DNA from: Flavobacterium sp. GSB-24
GTDB taxonomy: Bacteria; Bacteroidota; Bacteroidia; Flavobacteriales; Flavobacteriaceae
Reading direction: 5' to 3'
DNA: 64,000 nt
Assembly: GCF_027924665.1 (NCBI RefSeq)
Contig: NZ_AP027043.1
Location: 2,232,001 to 2,296,000 of the forward strand
Shown here: positions 35,674 through 44,489 of the stretch, piece by piece
Numbering within the stretch: the first letter of the stretch is position 1
Layout of the letters: the number at the start of each line of letters is the position of its first letter
Position numbers and translations under genes: made by a program
The notes under the pieces: model-generated
Databases searched by the model: none
What the model was told of the DNA's origin: nothing
Seen by the model: the letters and a program-made list of their open reading frames with translations, nothing else

Positions 35674-38177
35674 GAAATAGAGCAAAAGCCACAACACTGG
35701 AAAGCAGGTTTCCGCTTCTGGCTGTTGAGCACAATTGTATTGTGTCCAAAGATGCGGATATTACAGCCTGTTTTGCTGTACAGCTGCCTGAACTATTTAC
35801 CGTGGGCTCAGCAGAATATGAAGCGATTCATTCCGCCTGGCATAAGGCTATTAAAACACTGCCTGATTTTACAATTGTTCACAAACAGGATTGGTACATC
35901 AAGGAAAGTTACGATCCTGATATGGAACAGAAGGAGCAGAGTTTTTTGGCAAAGTCCTACGAGCGTCATTTTAATGAGCGTCCGTTTCTGAACCATTACT
36001 GCTATCTGTTCCTTACCAAGACCACTAAAGAGCGCATGCGGCTGCAGAGTAATTTTTCATCACTCTGCAAAGGTGTACTTGTGCCCAAGGAGGTAAGAGA
36101 TAAAGAAGTGATCCACCATTTTATGGAAGGGGTTGCTCAGTTTGAGCGCATTGTCAATGACAGTGGATTTATCAGGCTGGAACAACTGAGCGAGCAGGAC
36201 ATTATAGGGGGTGATGGAAAACAGGGACTACTTGAACAGTACCTTACACTCTCCAGAGAAGACGGAACACCCCTGCAGGACATAGCGCTCGGAAGTGAAG
36301 AGGTGCGAATTGGCAGTAAAAGACTATGCCTGCATACTTTGTCTGATACGGACGACCTGCCCGGAACTGTTTCAGCTGATGCCCGCTATGAAAAACTATC
36401 TACCGATCGCAGCGACTGCCGTTTGTCTTTTGCCGCTCCTGTTGGACTTCTGCTGAGCTGCAACCATATTTACAACCAATATTTGTTTCTGGACAACAGC
36501 GAAGAAAACCTGCAGAAGTTTGAAAAGTCAGCAAAGAATATGCATTCACTAGCGAGGTACAGCCGTGCCAACCAGATCAACAAGGAGTGGATCGAGCGCT
36601 ATTTGAATGAAGCGCATTCTTTTGGACTGTCTTCCATCAGGGCACACTTCAATATCATGGCCTGGTCGGATGATCCCGGCGAGCTAAAACAGCTCAAGAA
36701 CGACTGCGGAAGTGCCCTTGCACTGATGGAATGCAAGCCAAGACACAACACAGTGGATACCGCTACGCTGTACTGGGCAGGAATGCCCGGGAACGGGGGC
36801 GATTTTCCTAGTGAGGAGAGCTTTTACACGTTTATAGAACCTGCATTGTGTTTTTTCACGCAGGAAACCAATTATCATAATTCGCCATCGCCCTTTGGTA
36901 TCAAAATGGCTGACAGGCTTACAGGCAAACCCATCCATCTGGACATTTCGGACCTGCCGATGAAACGAGGTGTTATTACCAACAGAAACAAGTTTATACT
37001 AGGACCCTCGGGAAGCGGTAAATCTTTTTTTACCAATCACATGGTCAGGCAGTATTATGAGCAAGGGGCACATGTACTTTTGGTAGATACCGGTAATTCT
37101 TATCAGGGATTGTGTGAGCTCATAAAAAGCAAAACAAAAGGGGAGGATGGGGTGTATTTCACTTATACCGAAGATAACCCTATCGCTTTTAATCCTTTCT
37201 ATACCGATGATGGTATTTTTGATATCGAAAAAAGGGAAAGTGTAAAAACACTGATTCTCACTTTGTGGAAACGTGATGATGAGCCGCCGACGCGCTCAGA
37301 AGAAGTGGCTTTGTCCAATGCCGTAAGCGGCTACATTGAACGTATCAAGCAACGTGATGAGTACCCGTCTTTTAATAGTTTTTATGACTATGTACAGGGC
37401 GACTATCGCCTTGTACTTCAGGAGAAACAAGTGAGGGAAAAAGACTTTGATCTTGCCAATTTCCTGAATGTTCTTGAACCGTATTATAAGGGAGGGGAGT
37501 ATGATTACCTGTTGAATTCCGACAAACAGTTAGACCTGCTGTCCAAACGTTTTATCGTTTTTGAGATCGATGCCATCAAAGACCACAAAATTCTCTTTCC
37601 CATTGTAACCATTATCATTATGGAGGTGTTTATCAATAAGATGCGAAGGCTTAAAGGGATCCGCAAACTTATCCTGATCGAGGAGGCCTGGAAAGCCATT
37701 GCCAAAGAAGGAATGGCCGAATATCTGAAGTATCTTTTTAAGACTGTTCGGAAATTTTTCGGTGAAGCAATTGTGGTAACCCAGGAAGTGGATGATATCA
37801 TAAAGTCTCCCATTGTCAAGGAAAGTATTATCAATAATTCCGACTGTAAAATCCTGCTGGACCAGCGCAAGTACATGAATAAGTTTGATGAGATTCAGGC
37901 CATGCTCGGTCTTACCGATAAGGAAAAAGCGCAGGTACTTTCCATCAATATGAACAATAATCCTTCAAGGCTTTACAAAGAAGTATGGATAGGTCTTGGA
38001 GGTACGCACTCGGCGGTATATGCCACTGAGGTAAGCCTTGAGGAGTATCTGGCCTATACCACAGAAGAAACCGAAAAAATGGAAGTAATGCAGCTGGCGT
38101 CTGAACTTGGCGGTAATGTAGAGCTCGCCATCAGGCATATCGCTTTGCAAAGAAGGGACAATGAAAATCAAAAATGA
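35670..38177 (+). CDS. traG: Conjugation ATPase TraG (VirB4 family)
   Basis: This is an 835-residue protein. The P-loop GPSGSGKS is at 445-452 in KFILGPSGSGKSFFTNHM. It is followed by VLLVDTGNSYQGL, the Walker B ILIEEAWKAIA, and FGEAIVVTQEVDDI. The enzyme powers assembly of the transfer channel and works with TraF and TraJ. Length is normal for Bacteroidota TraG and no disruption is seen. Confidence 0.95.
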   Translation: MRNRAKATTLESRFPLLAVEHNCIVSKDADITACFAVQLPELFTVGSAEYEAIHSAWHKAIKTLPDFTIVHKQDWYIKESYDPDMEQKEQSFLAKSYERHFNERPFLNHYCYLFLTKTTKERMRLQSNFSSLCKGVLVPKEVRDKEVIHHFMEGVAQFERIVNDSGFIRLEQLSEQDIIGGDGKQGLLEQYLTLSREDGTPLQDIALGSEEVRIGSKRLCLHTLSDTDDLPGTVSADARYEKLSTDRSDCRLSFAAPVGLLLSCNHIYNQYLFLDNSEENLQKFEKSAKNMHSLARYSRANQINKEWIERYLNEAHSFGLSSIRAHFNIMAWSDDPGELKQLKNDCGSALALMECKPRHNTVDTATLYWAGMPGNGGDFPSEESFYTFIEPALCFFTQETNYHNSPSPFGIKMADRLTGKPIHLDISDLPMKRGVITNRNKFILGPSGSGKSFFTNHMVRQYYEQGAHVLLVDTGNSYQGLCELIKSKTKGEDGVYFTYTEDNPIAFNPFYTDDGIFDIEKRESVKTLILTLWKRDDEPPTRSEEVALSNAVSGYIERIKQRDEYPSFNSFYDYVQGDYRLVLQEKQVREKDFDLANFLNVLEPYYKGGEYDYLLNSDKQLDLLSKRFIVFEIDAIKDHKILFPIVTIIIMEVFINKMRRLKGIRKLILIEEAWKAIAKEGMAEYLKYLFKTVRKFFGEAIVVTQEVDDIIKSPIVKESIINNSDCKILLDQRKYMNKFDEIQAMLGLTDKEKAQVLSINMNNNPSRLYKEVWIGLGGTHSAVYATEVSLEEYLAYTTEETEKMEVMQLASELGGNVELAIRHIALQRRDNENQK

Positions 38178-38201
38178 TTAACAATTTAAAATTCAAATAA
38201 A

Positions 38202-38834
38202 ATGAAAAAAATAGTAGTAATGGTGTGCGCGGTACTAATGTTTGCCGCAGCACCGGATGTTAATGCCCAATTTGTAGTTACAGACCCTGCCAACCTGGCC
38301 TCGGGCATTTTAAACAGTGCCAACGAAATCATACAGACCTCTTCCACGGTTTCTAATGTTGTTAAAAACTTCAAGGAAGTGGAAAAGGTCTATAAACAGG
38401 GCAAAGAATATTACGACAAGCTACAGGCTGTAAATAATCTGGTTAAAGATGCCCGAAAGGTGCAGCAGACTGTATTATTGGTAGGAGATGTTTCAAAGAT
38501 GTATGTACAGAATTTCGGAAGGATGATAGGTGATCCCAATTTTTCTGCTGAGGAACTCGTCGCTATTGGCAACGGATACGCAGCGCTGCTGGGAGAAAGT
38601 ACCGAGCTTTTGAAAGAACTCAAACAGATTGTAAGCTCCTCTAGTCTTTCTCTAAATGATAAGGAGCGTATGGATATTATCAACCGTATATACAAAGAAG
38701 TAAAGGACTACCATAGTCTGGTTCGATATTATACCAACAAAAATATATCTGTGAGCTATTTAAGGGCAAAGAAGAAAAACGATGCAAAGAGTGTGCTGGA
38801 CCTGTATGGGACTTCCAAACAAAAATACTGGTAG
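38202..38834 (+). CDS. traI: Conjugal transfer protein TraI (DUF4141)
   Basis: This is a 210-residue protein with a cleavable signal (MKKIVVMVCAVLMFAAAPDVNA) and the DUF4141 start QFVVTDPANLASGILNSANEI. A helical body of VirB5-like character follows, with VKNFKEVEKVYKQGKEYYDKL. It is periplasmic or at the channel tip. It lies 24 bp after traG and 3 bp before traJ. Confidence 0.9.
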   Translation: MKKIVVMVCAVLMFAAAPDVNAQFVVTDPANLASGILNSANEIIQTSSTVSNVVKNFKEVEKVYKQGKEYYDKLQAVNNLVKDARKVQQTVLLVGDVSKMYVQNFGRMIGDPNFSAEELVAIGNGYAALLGESTELLKELKQIVSSSSLSLNDKERMDIINRIYKEVKDYHSLVRYYTNKNISVSYLRAKKKNDAKSVLDLYGTSKQKYW

Positions 38835-38837
38835 GTT

Positions 38838-39833
38838 ATGGAATTTAATAATCTCCACGAAGTCCTGCGTTCATTATATGATGACATGATGCCCCTTGCA
38901 GGTGATATGGCGGCAGTGGCGAAAGGTCTTGCAGGACTGGGGGCTTTGTTTTATGTGGCGTTAAAGGTCTGGCAGGCACTCGCCCGCGCTGAACCCATTG
39001 ACATGTTTCCACTGCTGCGTCCCTTCGCTTTAGGCCTTTGTATTATGTTTTTCCCCACCATAGTACTGGGAAGTATCAATGCGGTGTTGAGCCCGGTGGT
39101 TACCGGAACCCACGGCATACTCGAAGATCAGGTGCTGGACCTCAATAAGCTCCAGCAGCAGAAAGACCAGTTGGAATACGAGGCTATGGTAAGAAATCCT
39201 GAAACTGCCTACATGGCATCGGATGAAGAGTTTGACAAGAAACTCGATGAACTCGGCTGGTCGCCTTCGGATATCGGGACAATGGCCGGAATGTATATGG
39301 AGAGGGAAGCGCAGGAGGTTAAAAAAGCAATAAAGGAATGGTTTAGAAATCTGCTCGAAGTGCTTTTTCAGGCGGCTGCGCTGGTTATCGACACGATAAG
39401 GACTTTTTTTCTTATTGTGCTCTCCATTCTCGGACCAATAGCTTTCGCTATTTCGGTTTGGGATGGCTTTGAGTCCACTCTTACCCAATGGATCACAAGA
39501 TATATAAGTGTGTACCTGTGGCTTCCGGTAGCGGATTTGTTCAGTTCGATGCTGGCCCGTATACAATCCCTGATTATCGAAAGGGATATTGAGATGCTTG
39601 CCGATCCGGCTTTTATTCCCGATACCTCCAATACGGTGTACATTATCTTTATGATTATCGGTATTGTGGGATACTTTACTATTCCAACGGTAACAGGATG
39701 GATCATTCAGGCGGGGGGCGCGGGAAATTTTACCCGTAATGTAAACCAGACAGCCATGAAAACCGGAAATATTGCCGGGGCAGGAGCCGGTTCTACGGCA
39801 GGGAATATCGGCGGAAGATTAATGAACAAGTAA
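38838..39833 (+). CDS. traJ: Conjugal transfer protein TraJ (VirB6-like)
   Basis: This is a 331-residue polytopic membrane protein. Hydrophobic segments are visible near the N-terminus (AVAKGLAGLGALFYVALKVW and LLRPFALGLCIMFFPTIVLG), in the middle (LVIDTIRTFFLIVLSILGPIAFAISV) and near the C-terminus (TVYIIFMIIGIVGYFTIPTV), with a glycine-rich tail. It forms part of the inner-membrane translocation channel. Confidence 0.92.
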   Translation: MEFNNLHEVLRSLYDDMMPLAGDMAAVAKGLAGLGALFYVALKVWQALARAEPIDMFPLLRPFALGLCIMFFPTIVLGSINAVLSPVVTGTHGILEDQVLDLNKLQQQKDQLEYEAMVRNPETAYMASDEEFDKKLDELGWSPSDIGTMAGMYMEREAQEVKKAIKEWFRNLLEVLFQAAALVIDTIRTFFLIVLSILGPIAFAISVWDGFESTLTQWITRYISVYLWLPVADLFSSMLARIQSLIIERDIEMLADPAFIPDTSNTVYIIFMIIGIVGYFTIPTVTGWIIQAGGAGNFTRNVNQTAMKTGNIAGAGAGSTAGNIGGRLMNK

Positions 39834-39855
39834 AATAATTAATTACTGAATTAAA

Positions 39856-40479
39856 ATGGAATTTATAACACTAAGAAATATAGAAAACAGTTTCAGGCAG
39901 ATACGACTCTACGCGATTGTGTTTGCCACACTGTGCATAGTTGTAGCAGCATATGCCGTGTGGCATTCCTACCGCTTTGCAGAGCAGCAACGAGAGAAAA
40001 TTTATGTACTTGATAACGGGAAATCCCTGATGCTGGCACTTTCCCAGGATGCCTCTATTAACCGCCCGGTGGAAGCAAGAGAACATGTGAGGCGTTTTCA
40101 CGAGCTTTTCTTTACGCTGGCTCCTGACAAAAAGGCCATTGAAAACAATATGAAGCGGGCATTCAACCTTGCCGATAAAAGCGCCTTTGATTATTATAAA
40201 GACCTTTCGGAAAAAGGATATTACAACCGTATTATATCGGGTAATGTGCAGCAGCGTATTGAGGTAGACAGTGTAGTGTGCAGTTTTGATACCTACCCTT
40301 ACGCGGTGCGTACTTACGCGCGTGAGTTTATTATACGTTCGAGCAACGTAACAAAAAGAAGTCTCGTTACATCGTGCTTTCTTGTAAACTCGGTGCGGTC
40401 GGACAACAACCCGCAGGGATTCAATATCGAGAAGTTTTCCGTGATTCAAAACAGCGATATAGAGGTTATTGACCGTTAA
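39856..40479 (+). CDS. traK: Conjugal transfer protein TraK (VirB8-like)
   Basis: This is a 207-residue protein with one membrane helix near the start (YAIVFATLCIVVAAYAVWHSY) and a periplasmic NTF2-like domain typical of TraK/VirB8 (HVRRFHELFFTLAPDKKAIENN, YNRIISGNVQQRIEVDSV). It bridges the inner-membrane and outer parts of the channel. The start MEFITLRNIENSFRQIRLY is the family start. Confidence 0.92.
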   Translation: MEFITLRNIENSFRQIRLYAIVFATLCIVVAAYAVWHSYRFAEQQREKIYVLDNGKSLMLALSQDASINRPVEAREHVRRFHELFFTLAPDKKAIENNMKRAFNLADKSAFDYYKDLSEKGYYNRIISGNVQQRIEVDSVVCSFDTYPYAVRTYAREFIIRSSNVTKRSLVTSCFLVNSVRSDNNPQGFNIEKFSVIQNSDIEVIDR

Positions 40480-40491
40480 AAAGAAACAGCT

Positions 40492-40917
40492 ATGACAGCA
40501 GAACATGATTTGGATACGCTTAGCAAAATCCTTTCCGATAAAGGCTACAATGGTTATTTTCTTACTCAAGGAGCTTATCCGGGAAAAATCAGGGAAAGTA
40601 TACTTGAATATTTACATAGCTGCGAAGCGGGCTTAGATAAACTCAAACCTGAATTTATCCTTAGCGGTTATCCACAGTGGCTTGGAGATGATAAACCAAG
40701 AGTTGAATGCCATATGTGGATTAAACAAGAAAATGGAGGTTTTGATCTTCAAAAAATGGAGGTAATCAGAAAAGATCAGTTTGGCCAATCCTTAGCGCAG
40801 GCAGCACTAAGCAATCTTTCTGCCACTACTGTACCGACTAAAAATGAAGCAATAGCGATGGTAAGTGAATCAATAACACAGAAATCTGCAGCTGCAAAAA
40901 AGCATTTCAGGATGTAA
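40492..40917 (+). CDS. Unknown protein inserted between traK and traL (141 aa)
   Basis: This is a 141-residue soluble protein with no signal and no membrane segment. It includes YNGYFLTQGAYPGKIRESILEYL, ILSGYPQWLGDDKPRVECHMWIKQENGGFDLQKMEVIRK and a C-terminal AATTVP-type helix. In CTnDOT-type operons traK is followed directly by traL, so this is an extra gene. It is spaced 12 bp on each side and is certainly in the operon. The role is unknown. It may be a cytoplasmic regulator or an anti-defence passenger. Confidence 0.65.
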   Translation: MTAEHDLDTLSKILSDKGYNGYFLTQGAYPGKIRESILEYLHSCEAGLDKLKPEFILSGYPQWLGDDKPRVECHMWIKQENGGFDLQKMEVIRKDQFGQSLAQAALSNLSATTVPTKNEAIAMVSESITQKSAAAKKHFRM

Positions 40918-40929
40918 CACTAATAAATT

Positions 40930-41217
40930 ATGAAAAACATAAGAAAAGATATAGAACGATGGCTTGACAATCTGGACAAAGGCTGGGATCAGCTGTCTTT
41001 AGAGAAACAGCACCAATACATACTCTACTTTTTTACAGCGTACCTGCTGCTCACGGCATGGATCATTTTTAAAATCTGGTATGACAGCAGAAAATTTCAT
41101 CAAACTATAGTTATTGAACATATCGAAAACGCTGCATTTAAGGAGAATGAAAGTGCTGTCTATCAGCAGGACAAAGGATCAACAACGCTAAAAAATAAGA
41201 TTTATGAAAGAAAATAA
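40930..41217 (+). CDS. traL: Conjugal transfer protein TraL-like
   Basis: This is a 95-residue protein with one membrane helix (YILYFFTAYLLLTAWIIFKIWY) after a charged N-terminus (RKDIERWLDNLDKGWDQLSLEKQ). Size, single helix and position between the TraK and TraM genes identify it as TraL-like (DUF3989). It overlaps traM by 14 bp, so the two are translationally coupled. Confidence 0.8.
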   Translation: MKNIRKDIERWLDNLDKGWDQLSLEKQHQYILYFFTAYLLLTAWIIFKIWYDSRKFHQTIVIEHIENAAFKENESAVYQQDKGSTTLKNKIYERK

Positions 41218-42532
41218 AAAAGGCAGTATCCTCATTGAGGAGTACAGCCAAAGTAAGGCTGTTCCTTTTGGAGATGAAAAAAAGAGCAGCATGGAAAGAA
41301 TGAAAAAGCCGTTGATATTTGGCTTAATGGGTGTTGTATTTGTGGGCTGCATGTATTTGATATTTAAGCCTTCTTCAGATAAAAAGGAAATCAAAAATAT
41401 CGGGCTCAACGACAGCGTGCCTCAGGCCGCGGATCAGGAAATGCAGGCAGATAAAGAGAAAGCCTACGAGCAGCAAATGCTTGAGGAGAAGGAGCAGAAA
41501 AAGCGCAACGCTATTATGGCACTCTCTGATTATTGGAAAGAGAACAGCGCATCAGGCGATGAGACACCAAAATTATCAGATGATCAGGGGCAAGGCAAAT
41601 CCTATGATGATAAACCCCAAAGTGATAATCCCGCACTAAACAGCTATCGAAATGCGCAAAGTACATTGGGGTCCTTTTATCAGGAAGATAACAGAGAAGC
41701 CAATGAGCTTCGAAAGCAGCTGAAGGATTTAAAGGAAAAGCTGGCTGAAAAAGATGTGCCTGCCCCTGTAACGGTTGATGATCAATTGTCTTTAATGGAA
41801 AAGTCATATCAGATGGCCGCTAAATATCTCCCTTCAACAGGCACAGTTAAACCACCGGTTGGTGCTGATAGTACTGTACAAAAATCTTCTGCAAGCAAGC
41901 AGACAGCAAATTTTACAACATTCAGACCCGCTGAAAAAAATGTAGTATCAGCCCTGTACCATGAAGTTTCAGATAGTGTTTTTGCAGAAAGCTGGAACAA
42001 AAATATGTATAAAACCAATGGGTTTTATACAGCAGGGGATGTGAAACAAGTCATACAATCCAGGAATAGTATCAGGGCCTGCGTTGATCAAACCAAGACT
42101 ATTATCGGAGAGGGTATTGTACGACTGCGTTTACTTGAGCCTGCACGGATACCTAGTGGTATTTTGCCAAAGGGCACAATGATAACGGCAGAAGCGAAAA
42201 TTCAGACAGGGCGTTTACAGCTTAAAGTCAGCTCTATTGAGATAGCGGGTAACATTACTTGGGTAGACATAACAGGTTATGATCTCGATGGACAGCAGGG
42301 TTTGTATGTGCCGTATTCGCTGGAGCGTTCTGCCCTTAGTGAAATGGCGGGTAATATGAGCCAGCAGTCAGGAACAAGCCTGATGCTGACCCAATCAGCA
42401 GGACAGCAGATGGCAGCAGATTTAAGCAGGGGAGTAGTTCAGGGAATTTCAGGTTATTTTTCCAAAAAAGTAAAAATGCCTAAGGTGACCCTCAAGTCAG
42501 GGCACCAATTGTTTCTGGTTTCAAAAAAATAA
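41204..42532 (+). CDS. traM: Conjugal transfer protein TraM (VirB10-like)
   Basis: This is a 442-residue protein. A cytoplasmic start and one membrane helix (PLIFGLMGVVFVGCMYLIF) are followed by a long, coiled-coil and proline/serine-rich periplasmic region. The C-terminal TraM domain has TIIGEGIVRLRLLEPARIPSGILPKG and ITWVDITGYDLDGQQGLYVP. TraM spans the periplasm as the VirB10-like scaffold and contacts TraN. Confidence 0.93.
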   Translation: MKENKKGSILIEEYSQSKAVPFGDEKKSSMERMKKPLIFGLMGVVFVGCMYLIFKPSSDKKEIKNIGLNDSVPQAADQEMQADKEKAYEQQMLEEKEQKKRNAIMALSDYWKENSASGDETPKLSDDQGQGKSYDDKPQSDNPALNSYRNAQSTLGSFYQEDNREANELRKQLKDLKEKLAEKDVPAPVTVDDQLSLMEKSYQMAAKYLPSTGTVKPPVGADSTVQKSSASKQTANFTTFRPAEKNVVSALYHEVSDSVFAESWNKNMYKTNGFYTAGDVKQVIQSRNSIRACVDQTKTIIGEGIVRLRLLEPARIPSGILPKGTMITAEAKIQTGRLQLKVSSIEIAGNITWVDITGYDLDGQQGLYVPYSLERSALSEMAGNMSQQSGTSLMLTQSAGQQMAADLSRGVVQGISGYFSKKVKMPKVTLKSGHQLFLVSKK

Positions 42533-42554
42533 TATTGAACTTAAAAAATAAACA

Positions 42555-43448
42555 ATGAAAGAATATTTTAAAGAATTTTGTGTAATTGCTCTTTTTGCCA
42601 GTTGCACGCTGTCGTGCTTTGCACAGGATCATAAAGACAATTTATTAGTTTTAGGAACTATAGATCCTTTCCAACTGGAAGTGACTTATGAAAAAACTTC
42701 CCACCTGATTTTTCCAACTGCCATTCGATATGTTGACCTGGGCAGTGAATATTTAATTGCAGGAAAAGCAGATGATGCGGAAAATGTGCTGCGTGTAAAA
42801 GCGGCGGTTAAGGACTTTGAACCTGAAACCAACTTTTCGGTCATTACCAATGACGGTCATTTTTACAGCTTTGATGTGCATTACAGCCCCAACCCGGATA
42901 TACTGAGTTATGACCTGCATACAGTGCAAAAAGCAGCAGAAAAGACGCCGGAAAATCATGTGCTTTTTGAAGAGCTGGGAAACAGCTCTCCCTCGCTGGC
43001 GGCATTATTGATGGAAAACATTTACAAAAAAGATAAACGTATGCTAAGGCATATCGGGTCCAAAAGTTTCGGTATAAAGTTTAATTTAAAAGGGATTTAC
43101 ATCCATAATGGGAAATATTATTTCCATACGGAAATCACAAATCAAGCCCATGTCCCTTTCCAGATAGATTTTATCACTTTTAAAGTTGTGGACAAAAAGT
43201 TAGCCAGGCGCACCGTATTGCAGGAAAGAATGCTGACGCCTCTGCGTACTTATAAACCTTTGGATGAGGTCGCAGGGAAGACCATCGATAAGAATGTTTT
43301 TCTGCTTGATCAGTTTACAATTGCGCATGACAAGGAACTACAGATTGAAATTTTCGAAAAGAACGGCGGCAGGCATCAACGTCTTGACGTAAATAATTCA
43401 GATCTCATAAAAGCCAGATTGATAAACGACATGCAACTCAGATTTTAA
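42555..43448 (+). CDS. traN: Conjugal transfer protein TraN (VirB9-like)
   Basis: This is a 297-residue protein with a signal peptide (ALFASCTLSCFAQ) and the TraN pattern of beta-rich blocks: TYEKTSHLIFPTAIRYVDLGS, AAVKDFEPETNFSVITNDGHFYSFDVHY and a C-terminal GGRHQRLDVNNSDL. It is the outer-membrane-side partner of TraM. It ends the operon; traO, traP and traQ of CTnDOT are absent here. Confidence 0.93.
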   Translation: MKEYFKEFCVIALFASCTLSCFAQDHKDNLLVLGTIDPFQLEVTYEKTSHLIFPTAIRYVDLGSEYLIAGKADDAENVLRVKAAVKDFEPETNFSVITNDGHFYSFDVHYSPNPDILSYDLHTVQKAAEKTPENHVLFEELGNSSPSLAALLMENIYKKDKRMLRHIGSKSFGIKFNLKGIYIHNGKYYFHTEITNQAHVPFQIDFITFKVVDKKLARRTVLQERMLTPLRTYKPLDEVAGKTIDKNVFLLDQFTIAHDKELQIEIFEKNGGRHQRLDVNNSDLIKARLINDMQLRF

Positions 43449-43484
43449 TATTGCCTATAAAATTAAGAATCATAACCTAAAACT

Positions 43485-43513
43485 AAAAGCGACCTATCTA
43501 GGTCGCTTTTTTT
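43485..43513 (+). terminator. Rho-independent terminator of the tra operon
   Basis: AAAAGCGACCTA and TAGGTCGCTTTT are perfectly complementary around a 2-nt loop, followed by further T residues. The hairpin also terminates toward the minus strand, where the HEPN-like gene converges. Confidence 0.88.
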
Positions 43514-43549
43514 AGATTTGAAATCGTAGTATCCCTGTTTTAAGGAGTT

Positions 43550-44116
43550 TTACGGTTTGGATATATTGTTTATCCGTTCTGCTTTTTCAATAAGATTCTC
43601 TAAATCTAAATCGCCCATATTAGTTATTTTAATCTCTGAGGAGGTCTTAGACTTGGCAAAATTTAATACGTCTTGTGCTACTTCACTAAGTTTATCAAGC
43701 CATTCAAAATTTGCTATTGTATCATAATACAATTTGCCCAGGACATTGTTTTCCCTGAAATTTATGTTTGCATCAAGTGTGTACCTTGAACTGACATTAT
43801 ACAGATCACTATTATCAATAATGGATTGTTCAAGCCCTGCAAGCCCTGATTTATCCACTACAAGGGCAGATAGTTTTTTCAGGTCATGCGTTTTAATTTT
43901 CTTGTAGACTGCTTTTTCATCTTCGGTAGATTCTAAGAAAATGATGGCCTTTAAGCTGCATTCAATTGAAAAAATTAAATCTATCATTAATTTACTCCTA
44001 TTGGATATATGAGTTTGAAACTCTCTCAATTTTTGGTATCTAAATAAGAATTCCCTGCTGTCTGAAATAAAATATTCGGCAACATCATTTTTTATTTCAT
44101 CTGTAATACTATTCAT
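43550..44116 (-). CDS. HEPN-like helical protein
   Basis: This is a 188-residue all-helical protein. RSKLMIDLIFSIECSLKAIIFLE followed by KIKTHDLKKLSALVVDKSG matches the pattern of HEPN/AbiV-type proteins, in which a helix with small residues precedes a T-H-D-L-x-x-L motif. A clear R-x4-6-H catalytic motif was not found, so it may be a non-nuclease HEPN. It converges on the tra operon and shares no operon with the PRTRC genes. HEPN proteins often act in defence or as toxin partners. The assignment is by pattern only. Confidence 0.55.
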   Translation of the reverse strand: MNSITDEIKNDVAEYFISDSREFLFRYQKLREFQTHISNRSKLMIDLIFSIECSLKAIIFLESTEDEKAVYKKIKTHDLKKLSALVVDKSGLAGLEQSIIDNSDLYNVSSRYTLDANINFRENNVLGKLYYDTIANFEWLDKLSEVAQDVLNFAKSKTSSEIKITNMGDLDLENLIEKAERINNISKP

Positions 44117-44167
44117 AAATATGTGGTTTAATAATTTAGAAGTTTAGTTGTTATTTAAAATTTATTT

Positions 44168-44431
44168 TTAGTGAATAAGGTTTGCAATTAAATTTAAAAT
44201 GCGAGGCACGAATTTACAGAATTTTGGTGGAGTATTTTTAAAAAGTAAAACAAAACTCACAGTAATCAGGCGGCCTTCTTTTGCTTCTTTTCTTTGACCG
44301 CTCATGTGGAAAGAAAAGAAGTCCGCTGGGGATGACAAAAGGTATATTTCATATACCTCAGCGATCAAATCACAGCCTTTTTGATGAAATAGCGAGCATT
44401 GCATTTCGGCAAAATGGCTGTACCGATAAAT
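44168..44431. other. Hairpin-rich intergenic region
   Basis: Several structures lie close together. CTTCTTTTCTTT (44284-44295) pairs perfectly with AAAGAAAAGAAG (44310-44321). GGTATAT (44341-44347) pairs with ATATACC (44351-44357). GCATTT (44401-44406) can pair with AAATGC (44428-44433). Short reading frames here have no recognisable content. The cluster could be a replication or transfer site, or leader structure. Confidence 0.45.
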
Positions 44432-44474
44432 GCAAAAAGACTCTCCCGACCATAGGAAGGGAGTGTCTTTTTGC
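44432..44474 (-). terminator. Terminator of the PRTRC operon
   Basis: GCAAAAAGACTCTCCC and GGGAGTGTCTTTTTGC pair with one mismatch around an 11-nt loop. On the minus strand it follows the ThiF gene by 16 nt and ends in TTTTT. Confidence 0.75.
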
Positions 44475-44489
44475 CGCCCGATATTCGGG

